A stretch of DNA of 64,000 nucleotides from Morella rubra (lineage: Eukaryota > Streptophyta > Magnoliopsida > Fagales > Myricaceae): positions 22,236,832-22,300,831 of the forward strand of contig CM025853.1 in assembly GCA_003952965.2 (NCBI GenBank). The letters run 5' to 3'. Positions 1 to 11,400 of the stretch are shown here, one piece after another (the first letter of the stretch is position 1; each line of letters opens with the position of its first letter). Below the pieces are notes generated by a model, which was not told the origin of the DNA, did not search any database, and saw only the letters and a program-made list of their open reading frames with translations. Both the position numbers and the translations under genes were made by a program.

Positions 1-94
1 TTTGCTAAAAACACCCTTTAGCGGCGTTTTTAGCGACCGCCGCTAAAACGCTGCTAAAAACAGACCGCCGCTATAGATCCCTTTTTTTGTAGTG
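1..94. mobile_element. Terminal end of a CACTA (En/Spm-type) DNA transposon, cut by the window edge
   Basis: The first 94 bases hold short direct and inverted subterminal motifs built on GCGGCG, TTTTTAGCG and CCGCCGCTA, and they stop with ctttttttgtagtg. Read on the other strand this is CACTACAAAAAAAG, the hallmark terminus of plant CACTA elements. The next three bases (cta, 95-97) would be one copy of the 3-bp target duplication; the other copy lies outside the window. No transposase is visible, so I cannot tell whether this is an autonomous element or a short derivative. Confidence 0.8.
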
Positions 95-1521
95 CTAACA
101 CTTTGACACAAGACCAACTATGTGGTGGAGTACAGTTTTTTTCTTATAAATAACGAGCGTGCCCCACTTAAACGATAGAGTTACATAAATGCTCATACCA
201 TATACATGAATGGTCACTCATTGCCCCAAGTCAACTTTGCAATCACCAAAAGACCCAACCTAATTGATCAAAAAAAGGCTAAGTCTTGAAGAAGAACACA
301 CTTATTCTTTCATGAGTACCAAATTCAGTAGAAACCCATAGATGGTGTCACACTAGCCCTAAACGATTCCCATTGGTTTATATTTTCCCTAAACTGAAGA
401 CAACCAACGCAATCGAAATTAAGCTTTAGCTGGGTAGGCCTGTAGGCCTCCTTTTCATGCACGGTTACATCTTACAGTATATAAAATTAAAGTTTGTCTT
501 GGCGCGCACATGGGAAGAACCTCCTGTAATGTTGTTGTCTGCTTTTGTTGTAGTTGAATTTGTCGTACTACACTTTATTATAACCATGCAAGTGGAGAAT
601 TTGTAGTTGGGGTTTGTAGTGTTTTGTGGTTCTGGTAGACTCTTCCATACGTGGTAAGAGCAATATATTCAATGTAAGGCCACTTTTATTAATGTAGCTG
701 GTATCTTAGGGGTCCATGCATTAGTAGAACGAGCAGTTCTAATAAGATTTAGAATATAAATGCCTTTATGCTTGGAAGATATATATGTTGTCATTCTAGG
801 ATTCCACTTGCATTTTTTAACAAATAGATCCCATAGCAATTTCAAATATGGAATCCAAAGGGATCAAATATGAAATGATACTCTCAATCATATAATTATA
901 ATGAAATATACAATCAACCAACATTAATCTAATTTGAAAAAGAGTCAGAAAAAATAGTTCGATTTCTCGTATTTTGATTTCTCAAAATCAAGAAATAATA
1001 ATAAGGTAAGATAAAAAACTCTTTAGTTGAGATCTTTTTGGTAAAAAAAAAAGAGTAGGATTCGTGATTATTTAGAACTTAATCGAATCATATGTATAGG
1101 TCATTGTAATCTCATATATCTTGATATTCTCTATTAAATGTTATGTAATAATTTATTTTATTTTTTTCATTTTTGTGAAGGTTTTTCTTCTTTTATTTAT
1201 TTTCTATCTCTCGTATCTTATTTTAGAAGAAAATTCAATATGATTAATCGTAGAAATTTTGTTCTCATGCCCACAATAACTTTATACACATAATAACTAT
1301 ATTCAAGTAATGGAGCATTTTGACATATTGATTTGCATGCTAAATTTGTGGGCTCATTACATGCACAAATTTAATGGGATTCAATGCTACATTTTGTCAA
1401 AGTTCATGCTTTCTACTTGTATTACTTGAGATGTGACACAAGATGCTTCTGACACGTGGCATTCCTTTGCAGGCCAACTTGTTGAGTATAATTCTGACAC
1501 ATGACTACATAGTTCTTTATA
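95..1521. other. AT-rich intergenic DNA, no gene seen
   Basis: I find no convincing coding sequence, RNA gene or complete transposon here. The stretch is low in G+C with many A and T runs. Confidence 0.5.
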
Positions 1522-1806
1522 TTTGAGGTCCACTTTGGTGGAAGGTTCAATTGGAAGTTTGGATGTAAGTATGTTGGCAGAGAGACCGATGTGTATGATG
1601 AGTCCTACAATTTAGACTTGTTGTCTTTCTTCAAGATAGAGACCATAGTGAAGGGATATGGGTACAAGCCACCTAGTTTGGTTTTTTTTTTTGGGGTATT
1701 AGACAGATCCTTTGTGCATCAGATTGTAACGGAAGACCTTTTTTATGTCAGATTGCACATCCTTTTTTTGTACCATATTGCACTATTTTTTTTACCACGT
1801 CTGTAA
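1522..1806 (+). pseudogene. PB1-like domain remnant of a plant transposase-related protein
   Basis: In the frame starting at 1522 the translation opens FEVHFGGRF and runs through KYVGRETDVYDESYNLD and LSFFKIETIVKGYGYK. This matches the layout of the PB1-like N-terminal domain of plant transposase-related proteins: a basic beta strand with HxGG, then YVGG-DVYD, then an acidic LSFF-x-LGY helix. There is no start codon upstream and nothing recognisable after about 1680, so it is a decayed scrap. The family match is from memory. Confidence 0.45.
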
Positions 1807-1807
1807 A

Positions 1808-2626
1808 TGTGTATATTATCTAGGGCAAAGTTATAGATCGTGAATGTGTGCGTATTCAGGCAAAAAGTAATAGATACTACACCTTTTAAGTTACATAGAT
1901 TGTCAAATGACACTGAAATCGAACATGAACATCTCTTTCAATTGAGAGTCAGGGCAATTACATAAACTTGTGTCGGTTTCTTTTATGCTCATGCTGAAGA
2001 TCCAACTCAAACCATATACATATTCTTGCAATACTAAGATGACACTCAAGGCATGCATAGCGTTCCCAAAACTGCACTTACTCCATTATAATAGAAAGTA
2101 GCAAAAATAAGTACAAATAAGCCCCATGATAGACACAATACTAGCCTATACGTCTTGTGCAACTTTTCGCATATGTGCTAATGAATCGAAATTTTTGAAT
2201 AATGTCGCACAGATTTTTCCTTCTTCATAGCTTCATGATTTGCAATCTCATTTTCCAACATTAATTCATACTTAATTTTATTGTTATTTAGCTTCTGGTG
2301 CCTCTCTCGCAGTTGCCTTATCATTCTCTTGCCATGCTCACACATGGAGAGGTCAATTTGAAAAAACCCACATGAACGCCAAATTGTTTGTATGCAAAAC
2401 GCAAATTCAAGAACTTGACATAACAAACTGATTGGTATTGTATCGGGAAAAAAGACCATTTAACTTGTGATTCCCATGGCTATAAAATCTGTGTCTGAAG
2501 TTATTTTATGTGTACGATGTTTTGATAGCCATGTTTATTGCACAGTAAAAAGTTAGAGTTCCTAGTATGGCCCACTTGTAGCAGTGGCAAAACTCGCACC
2601 ATTCAATGTCAAAGAACACATATAGG
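1808..2626. other. Intergenic DNA, nothing recognised
   Basis: Short open frames on the minus strand near 2178-2459 show no domain, splice context or codon pattern that supports a gene. Confidence 0.4.
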
Positions 2627-2991
2627 CTGTGTTTGAGTTGGTTTTGAATTTGTTTTTGATGTAATGATTAAGAAATTTGTTGACATATGTTTTTTTCGGT
2701 GTTTATGAAAATGGTGAGGTCCATAGAAATGATGTTTGAAAAGAGAAAGTTATTCTCTTGAAAACTGTGAGAGTAAGAAAGTATGTTTGGAAATAAGATT
2801 TTTGTGAGAATAGTTTTTATGGGTTTTTGTGTTGTTTTTTACAGAAATTGAGGCCAATGATTAGATAGAAAATTTTATTAAAGATTGAAATGTTTTTTTG
2901 CGTGAAAAAATCATGTTTAAATTGAAAAATATTTTTAAATGTTTTTAAAATTAAAAAAAATATTTTCAAGACCACGAACCAAACATAAATA
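2627..2991. mobile_element. Possible MITE with GTTTGG-type ends
   Basis: The block starts ggctgtgtttgagttggttttgaa and ends with ccacgaaccaaacataa, which on the other strand reads atgtttggttcgtgg. GTTTGG-type imperfect ends with an AT-rich core are typical of plant hAT or PIF MITEs. The ends match poorly and I cannot define a target duplication, so both the limits and the class are uncertain. Confidence 0.35.
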
Positions 2992-3058
2992 ATGTTTTAC
3001 GTTTAATCTTTACTTCCTCTAGAACAGAGTCGAGTTATTTTACTCTGTTGTTGCTTGC

Positions 3059-3270
3059 TGACGTGGCTGCTGATCAGGCTGGAAGCGAGCTGAGCTGGAG
3101 GATAGTTTGCATTCTATTAGACGATTGTTTCAGTTAGCTTCGTTATGTATTTATTTCTGGCTAATGTAGATGATCGTGTATATATAAGCAGCACTGTACA
3201 GATTAAAACTAACTTCCCGCTTCTCTATCCTCCAGCTCAGCTGCTTCCAGTGTGATCAGCAGCCACATCA
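3059..3270. repeat. Foldback element with 46-bp inverted arms
   Basis: The left arm (3059-3105) and the reverse complement of the right arm (3225-3270) agree over about 46 bases with a few differences; both contain GTGGCTGCTGATCA and GCTGAGCTGGAGGATAG. They are separated by 119 bases that contain a TATA-like stretch (tatataag, near 3181). The transcript could form a long hairpin. The core also resembles the promoter part of a copia LTR, so a rearranged LTR is the alternative. Confidence 0.6.
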
Positions 3271-3282
3271 CCATATGTACTA

Positions 3283-3845
3283 GTCGTTTGAACATTCCTG
3301 AAAACGCCTTATCCGGTTCCACCCCCACCAATAATATGCGAGTTGTCGAATTTTTAAATATTTCTCATTCTCCATTTTTAGACAATAAACTACCTCAACT
3401 AATACCTCAGCCACGATATTCAACAGAAAAAAAAAAAAAACCAGAAACAGCAAGGTTCCGTACGTCATTAAAGCTAGAATAATATATTAATTTTTTGTTA
3501 TCTTATTGCTCAAAACATCATTGCAAATCTTTGAACACAATTCTGACCAATAATGAACACACCTGCTTCTCTATTTTTTTTTTTAAAACTATTTTTTTGT
3601 ACGCAACGAATATAGTCGCACGAGTGTACGCCATTCCTCAGTATGTTATGGACATGGTTTTTTTGAAGGAAGATGGAAGTTACTAATGGTAGAGCAGCTG
3701 CTCCTACGGTTTTGAGTTCATAATTTAGTTTGGTGTTTGGGTCTTAAAATTTTGATCTAATAAAATAATTATAAAATAGTCTCTTTTCTCATCAAATTAT
3801 CTCTTTCTATTACAATAAATATAAAAATTTCATACAAATCATTTT
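3283..3845. other. Intergenic DNA, nothing recognised
   Basis: AT-rich, with homopolymer A runs near 3427. Overlapping short frames on both strands have no recognisable content. Confidence 0.4.
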
Positions 3846-4354
3846 GGGGAAAAGTCATAGTTAGCCCGTATTTGTAAGTTAAAATCAATTTCGTACCTGC
3901 AATTATCAAACCGGAGATTTGAGCTTTTTATTTTTTGAAAATCATTAATGTACGCTTTCGTCCAAATTAAGTACTAAGTCAAACGAAAAAACCATGTAAA
4001 ATGATCGAAATGCCCTTCCAAGATAAAATTATTAAAAATATTAAAAAATTCATTAAAAATAAAAATAATATTTAAATAAAAGTAATATTTTTTAAATAAA
4101 ATTATTGAAACTTTATTTCAATAATCTATTTATTTTTAATTTATTTCTTAAATTTTGTTATTTTTTAAAATTTTATCTTGGAGAAGCATTTCGGTCATTT
4201 TATATGTTTTTCCATATGACTTAACGCATGATTTGGATGGAAGGTGTACATTGATGATTTACAAAAGATAAAGGACATAAATATCCATTTTGATAGTTGT
4301 GAGTACGAAATTGATTTTAGTCTATAAATACGAGACTAACCATGACTTTTTCCC
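3846..4354. mobile_element. Long-arm foldback (MITE or MULE-like) element
   Basis: The left end reads ggggaaaagtcatagttag, and the right end, reversed, reads gggaaaaagtcatggttag. The similarity continues inward for about 100 bases on each side through the shared block aaaatcaatttcgtac and an atcaaa motif. The middle is very AT-rich. Two long, slightly diverged inverted arms without coding capacity fit a foldback or MULE-derived MITE. No target duplication could be fixed. Confidence 0.6.
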
Positions 4355-4750
4355 AATCATTTCTATATGGCAGACGAAATGAGAGATTGACGCATGAAGG
4401 AGGGGAGAAGAGGAAGATGTTGTGGTCAGAGAAGGGAGGCGCGGCAGCCGACAGGCGTGGTGGTCGGCGAAGGGCTGTGCCACTGCCGCTTGTGCACAGG
4501 AGATGGAGGGGAGGAAGAGAGAGAGGCACGAGGTGGGGTGGGGTGTGACAAAATGCTTCGTGAGAGAGGGGATCTATAGAAACTCGAAGAAATAGGGGGA
4601 GGGTAGTGTTTTAACAAAACGCTTCGTTTTGTATTAAAAAAAAAAAAAAAATTATACCTGGTAACCTGGGAATTGGGAATACTCCTGAATTTTTCACAAA
4701 ATACGAAATCGGCACTGATGCCGCTAAATTTTTCCGGTGGCACTAAACAA

Positions 4751-4863
4751 CTCTATTGCTGACAAGGATTTAAAATCCACGTCATAACAAATGAAAACGT
4801 GACACCTATCCACTTAAACATTTTCATTCATTTTGACATGGATTTTAAATCCTTGTCGGCAAT
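4751..4863. repeat. Inverted repeat about 600 bp upstream of the ATX gene
   Basis: The arms at 4756-4783 and 4834-4863 are inverted copies around the shared core GACAAGGATTTAAAATCCA, separated by about 50 bases. It is probably a small MITE. It lies between the foldback element and the ATX leader, so it could belong to the distal promoter. Confidence 0.55.
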
Positions 4864-5011
4864 TGCTGTTAACGGGATTGATAGGAAGTGGACGGAAGGA
4901 TCTCTTTTTGACGTAAGAACGACCTTAGTGACTTAATTGTTGAAAATATTGCCTCGGGAGCTTCTTTGCAATATTCTGTTAACTCAAGACCCTAGGTGCA
5001 ATTAAACAAAA

Positions 5012-5020
<9 letters not shown>

Positions 5021-5047
<27 letters not shown>
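5021..5047. repeat. (TA)n microsatellite
   Basis: A pure TA tract of 27 bases follows a run of A. Confidence 0.9.
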
Positions 5048-5428
5048 GGTGTTAGTTTCATTAATGCACCTACGTTTTTTTTTTTTTTTCTTAGCTAATG
5101 CACATACATTTCAGTGCCGCTGGAGCGACTTCAATCTCTCTCCCCCTTGTGCCACACGGCGGGAAACCGATAGTTTGGCCAAAAACCCTCCCACCAAATA
5201 CCGATCCCCATCCATCCTTGTACACTTCTTTAAATCCCTAATCCACCCTCCTTACGCAAAATTTCGTTACCCTCGAGAAGATACTTCACTCCATTGCCGT
5301 TCCATCCGTTCTAGAGTGTTTGGGAGTGACAGCGAGAGAGCGAGAGGGAGAGAGGGAGCAAAAGTGAGGCGGATTACTTTTGCTTTTGCTCTCTCCTCGA
5401 TCGCTTACCCCCAGGCCCCCATAAGTCC

Positions 5429-8400
5429 ATGGCATTCGCTCTAAAGCACCAGGAAGACAATACCACCGTCGACGTCCACAACCCCGGGGGCACTCCCGTT
5501 CGTTACCTCCCCCTCGACCACGTCTACTCCGCCACCTCTCGCTGCTGCGTCAGCGTCAGCATCAGCGCCAGCTGCTCCTCCAACGTCATGTCCAAGAAAG
5601 TGAAAGCCCGCAAGCTCATTGCCGACGATTTCGACAGCGACCCCAATCCCGATTTCAAACCCTCCGCTTTCCTCCATAGGCGACCCCCTCTTATCCATGT
5701 CTACTCGCGCCGCCACAAGAGATTCCGCTATTCCTCCTTCTACGATTCTTTATGCTCTCGCGCCCAAGAAACTTCTGAGCTTGATGAAAACGTCGGGGAG
5801 AGGTTGTTGAACAAGAAGAAGAATAAACGGAGAGTTGGGAGCAGTGAGCTGGTAAAGTTGGGCGTGGACGCTAGCGCCTTGTGCAAACTGGATGGGCCGC
5901 GATTGAGGGATTCCCGTAATCGTAATAATGATAATGGTAATTGTGTTGTTAGTCGTTCGCGGAAAAGGAAGCGTAATTCTTTGGAGAATTGCGAGAGCGT
6001 TTTGGCCGATTCTCCTTCTACGAAGAGATGGGTCAGGTATTCACTGGCATCCACTGCAATTGTTTCTGAAAGTTTTGTTTATTTCACTAGGGACAGCTGT
6101 AATCTGGATTAATGTGGGACAACTTTAAATGTGCCTGTACCAGGTTGAGTTTCGATAATGTTGATCCAAAAACCTTTATTGGATTACAATGCCAGGCAAG
6201 AACTTTGTAAGCTCTTTTTTGTTTTCTTATCAATTCTATAATTTTCGACCTTGACTTATTGACATTGAAGTAAGAACAGTTATGGAATAAGAGTAAGTTT
6301 GTTGGGTACAGGTTTATTGGCCATTGGATGCCGATTGGTATTCTGGTCAAGTTGTGGGCTACAATCCAGAGAATAATCAACATCATGTATGGGTTCTCAT
6401 GTTTATAATTTTCGTTTTAGCATTGAGTTGTTTAAATTTTTTGATTATTCGAATTAGTACATTGGGTCTTCATAGCTTGACATTCATATGAGCCAATGCA
6501 GGTAGAATATGAAGATGGTGATGAAGAGGATCTGATTATCTCAAATGAGAAAGTTAAATTCTTTGTTTCTCATGAAGACATGCTACATTTGAGCTTGAGT
6601 TGTAGTGTTAAGAGTATGGATGGTGATGTCTATGATTACAATGAGATGCTTGTGTTGGCTGCAAGTTTGGATGATTGTCAAGAGATTGAGCATGGGGATA
6701 TCATATGGGCCAAGCTTACCGGTCTGTGCTTAATTTTTTTTTTCTGTCTCCTTTTTGAAATTTAATCTTTTTGTGTTCTTGCAAGCTTAGAGAGCTAGAA
6801 AAAAAGTGTTAGGATTTTATTTTGAGGCTGACATTGAACGACACTTTTTACTGCATTTTCTTAACTAATGTTTAAGTTTTCCCCGTAACTTTTTTGGTAT
6901 AAACAGGTAAACAGATTTTTCAACATAGGTTCTGGGAAAGTCCATACGTCCATTCTTAGATTCTACTCCTATGGTAGGACAGAGACTAAGTCTGGCTTGA
7001 GTAATTCTCTGATCCTTTGAGGCTGACCTACTACTTGTAATTTTGGAAATCCCTTCACGAGGTTCTTCGATAGCCGTAAAGATGTTGTCTTTAGTAGTCA
7101 CTACCATCCAGAAATTTCTATTGCAGCAGGTGCTATCCGAGTGAATTAGCCGCATTTTGTTCCATATTGGATCTTTAATAGAAAATATACTCCATTAGTA
7201 AAAGCTCTTGGTCTTGACTTTATTAGAATAGGTCTGAATCAAATACCAATGATTTGAAGCACTTCTTTTTACTCTATTTTGGAATCCACTGACCGGCATA
7301 GGGAGGGGTATGGTTATGCCACAATTTTGATTTGGAATGCTATGCATGCTTATTTGCTTCCACAATACTTCCAGTAAAACTTTCTTTTAGTCAATTGACA
7401 CGAGGTCTTATGTTCTTTTGGATTCTTAGATTTTTTATGAGACTTCAACGTGAGTATTTTAATTGTACATTTGTCGTAAGTAAATAAATTATGTTCCAGG
7501 TCGTTTGGGGGAGATTTTTATCGATTTTCATTCTTAATTTAGTTTATCTTTTTGAAGAGAAGAGTTTATTGTAACGCCAAATAACTCCAAATTTTGGCAT
7601 CTACTTGCAAGGCTCCATGATAAAGATGAACAATATCTTGTATGAATCAAAGGTTTTATCTATTATAGTATAAAAGCTTTAAGTGTGGGGATGAGTTCTA
7701 GCTCAACGAGCACCCTCCTTCAAATGGAGGGTGTGATTCTGGTTACAAGACGCACTATGTGCATGGGTTAGTTACCAATCCTTTAAAAGAAAAAGTAAAT
7801 GAAGCTTTGACTGGTTTAGAATGTCATAATTTAAGAAGATGACGTTCCAGCGGACTTCTTTTTGGTGTATTTCACTTCCTATAATAGATTCTCGTAGACC
7901 ATTGCTTCTAGCTTGACAGGACTACTCACACTATTTACGTGGATTGGGTAATTTTAGTCCTCTATTTATGTAGAAGTTTTGCATTTAGCTGTTACTTAAA
8001 TTCACTGATGAGCCTAAATAAGATTGTTACTTTAGGTTGTATCAGGCACAAATGATTTGTAAATTCATGTCCTTTTATGATCCATTTTCTTGGGGTTTTT
8101 TGGTTGAATTTAAACAATTAGCCCAAATGATTTAGCATTTTAGCATAGAGAGAAGTCTGGTGAATAGACAATTTCAGATGCAACTCGGCTGTTTTTCTTC
8201 TCCAATGCTACAAAGGCCTGTTGTTGGCTTACTTGACTGATAAAAGATAATAAGTAGGGTTGTTTGTAACAACCCAAGGAAGTGGCTAAACAACCCAAGG
8301 AAGGGTTAGCTACATTTGTGCTTTGACTCCAAAAAACTAGTCAATATTGCTTTTGAAGTTCCTAGTGATAACTAGATTCATTAATTTTAAAAAAAAAAAG

Positions 8401-11400
8401 TTCCTTGTGATCATTAGACTATCCAATTTTACCTAGTAAGGTCCTTATGTGGAACTTTTTTTTATTCATAAGTAAGGAAAGCTTTATTGAGAAAAAAGGT
8501 GGCGGGACAGTACAAAAGGTTGTACTAAACCATCTACAACAAACAGGCTAGAAAACTAATAAAATCACTGAAGTCTACAAAAGGAGAACCCAGCACCCCA
8601 TTAGCCAACAGAAACAAAGTCTGCATAATTTTGCCTTTCAAACAATCTAAGGACAGCTCTGAATCTTCAAAGCACCTTCCGTTCCTCTCCCTCCATAAGC
8701 TCCACTAAATGCATAATGGTATCATTTTCCACACAGCCAACGCCAAAGGGTTGTTGAACTTCCTCTTCCAACATTTCAGCACTCACCCACCCTCTTAGGC
8801 ATCACCCACGGATAGTTAACAATACTAAGCACGTGCACCCACAACTCTCTAGCTACCAAGCAGTGGATAAGCACATGATCCACAGATTCTCCATCACCCT
8901 TGCATAGAAAGCACCAATTAATCAAGCATAACCCCCTCCTTCTTAAGTTGTCAATGGTTAAGACCTTCACATGGGCCGCTTCCCACACAAAGAACGAAAC
9001 TTTAGGCAGGACAGCGGGTCCTCCAAATCTGCCTCCACGGAAAGACCTCAATCGTACCCCTAACCATAAGCTCATACATCGACTTAACCGAAAAAACCCC
9101 ATTCTTAGCACCTTGCTAAAGCATTTTATCTTCTTCCCTTCTCCTAAGGACCATAGAGTACATCAAGGAGTAGAAAGCTGAAAATTCTTCAATCTTCCAA
9201 TCATTGGCAGTTCTTGCAAACTGAATATTCCACACCCCATAACTGGAATCCCCCTCCAAAAAATCCGTAACCATCGCGTCCTTGCATCTGGCAAGGGAAA
9301 ACAAAAGAGGGAATGCAAGCTTCAAAGGCCTTTCTCCACACCAAAGATCATGCCAAAACCTTACATTAAGGCCACAACCCACCACGAAACAGATGTTCCC
9401 ATGAAAGAGGGGCCATCCATTGCTAATGTGCTTCCACAGGCTCACACCATAAGAGCCATGGATCTCATTGGTTCTCCAACCCCTGAAACACTACCATACT
9501 TATCCTCAATTGCAACCCTCCACAAACTATCCCTCTCCAAGGCGAAACGCCACAACCACTTCCCTAATAATGCTCTATTGAACAAATGGAGTCTCCTTAA
9601 ACCCAACCCTCCACAATTCATTGGAGAACAAACCCTTTCCCACTTAACAAGATGAAACTTGTGCTCATTCCATCACCCCCCAAAAAATTTCCTTTGGATC
9701 ATCTCCAATCTATTGGCAACCCTAATAGGGAATGGAAAGAGAGACATAAAATAGATTGGGAGACAAGAGAGTGCAGACTTGATCAACGTGAGTCTACCAC
9801 CCTTCGAAAGGTAGCTGCGTTTCCATCCCACCAACCTTCTTTCAGTTCTTTCGATAATGCCATCCCAAATATGCTGCTTTTAAAATGAGCTCCCATCGGT
9901 AGTCCAAGATAGGTGGTAGGCAGAGACGAAACTCTACAACCCATAATAGCAGCCACTCTGAACATTGCCCACACCCAACAAGAATAACTTCCGTTTTTGA
10001 AAGGTTAACTTTCAACCCCGACACCGCCTCAAAGCAAAGCAATAAGCATCAGAGATACGAAAATGACTCACTTCAGCCCCACACAAGATTAAAGTGTCAT
10101 CAGCAAACAAAAGGTGGGAAATGGACATCCCCTCTCCACCCCCACCACCAACCTCAAATCCCACTATGGCACCCCTTGCCACCGCTTCTTTCATCATCCT
10201 GCTAAATGCTTCCATAATAAGCACAAACAAAAAGGGTGAAAGCAGGTCACCTTGGCGCAAGCCCCTTGATCCGCCAAAGAAACCAACAGGTGAGCCATTC
10301 ACCACCACCGAAAATTTGGCCGTAGAAATGCAAAACTCAATCCACCTACACCACCTTTCCCCAAATCCACATCTCCTTAAAAATACAAAAGGAAATTCCA
10401 ATTGACATGGTCATAGGCTTTTGAATATCCAATTTACACAACATACTCGACACATTGGACCTCAACCGCGAGTCAATACACTCGCTAGCAATCAGCACAA
10501 GATCTAAAATCTATCTACGTTTCACGAAAGCATTCTGACTCATGTGGAACTTGACTTCTCATTCCTTCATTTTTTCCACTCTGTGGGATCAGGGGTCTCA
10601 CAATCTCCCCCTTAAACCCTTGACGTGCTTGTCGGGCCTACCAAGCTTGCATTGGTGGGTACTATGACTGCTTTGATACTATTTGTAACAACCAGAGGAA
10701 GCGCTAACCACATCCGTGTTTTGACTCTAGAAGACTAGTCAAGATTGCTTTTAAAGTTCTTTTGAATTATTATAAGGCCTAATTGTACCTAGTAAGGTCC
10801 CAATATATAACTTAGCTTCACATTCCTTCTCATTTTTCACTCCATGTGGGTTTAAGGGTCTCACTTTATTAGAAAAAGAGCAGCGCTGTGAGGCTATGAT
10901 TTCAGTAAGCGGCTGAATTAGCCTTTACACTGAATGTTATGCTTCTCTCTTGTGCTAATAGTTCTTAAGACTTGGTTATTATTATATCTATAGCATTTTT
11001 TATGTTCTTTTAAGTGTTGGTTGGCTCTTGGTGCACTTATACATTTATGTTTTAGCCTTTTAATTTCGCACCAATTTCTTGCAATTGTATTACTGCAGGT
11101 CATGCTATGTGGCCAGCAATTGTTGTGGATGAGTCACTCATTGGTGGTCATAAAGGTTTAAGTAAAATTTCAGGAGGAAGGTCAGTTCCAGTGCAGTTTT
11201 TTGGCACGCATGATTTCGCAAGGTTTGTGATCCCAAGTTGACAGGAAGTTGTGTTTTGCTGGAATATGAAAAGTTATAGCAGAAGGCATATATTGAAATT
11301 AGCTCTTTTAAGCTGACTTCATAGCGGTTTTCTTGTTGTTATCCAGGATTAAAGTGAAACAGGTTATCTCATTTCTCAAGGGACTCCTTTCTTCTTTTCA

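Noticed and set aside
5046..5428. Open frame just upstream of the ATX start
   Set aside because: Not in the ATX frame, contains simple sequence and no domain. Most likely leader DNA.
6865..7155. 96-codon minus-strand frame in ATX intron 4
   Set aside because: Slightly protein-like composition but no recognised domain, start context or neighbours. It may be an old transposon scrap; not enough to call.
10094..10405. Plus-strand Pro/Asn-rich frame, repeated on the minus strand at 42215-42538
   Set aside because: It is the antisense shadow of the LINE reverse transcriptase in both places.
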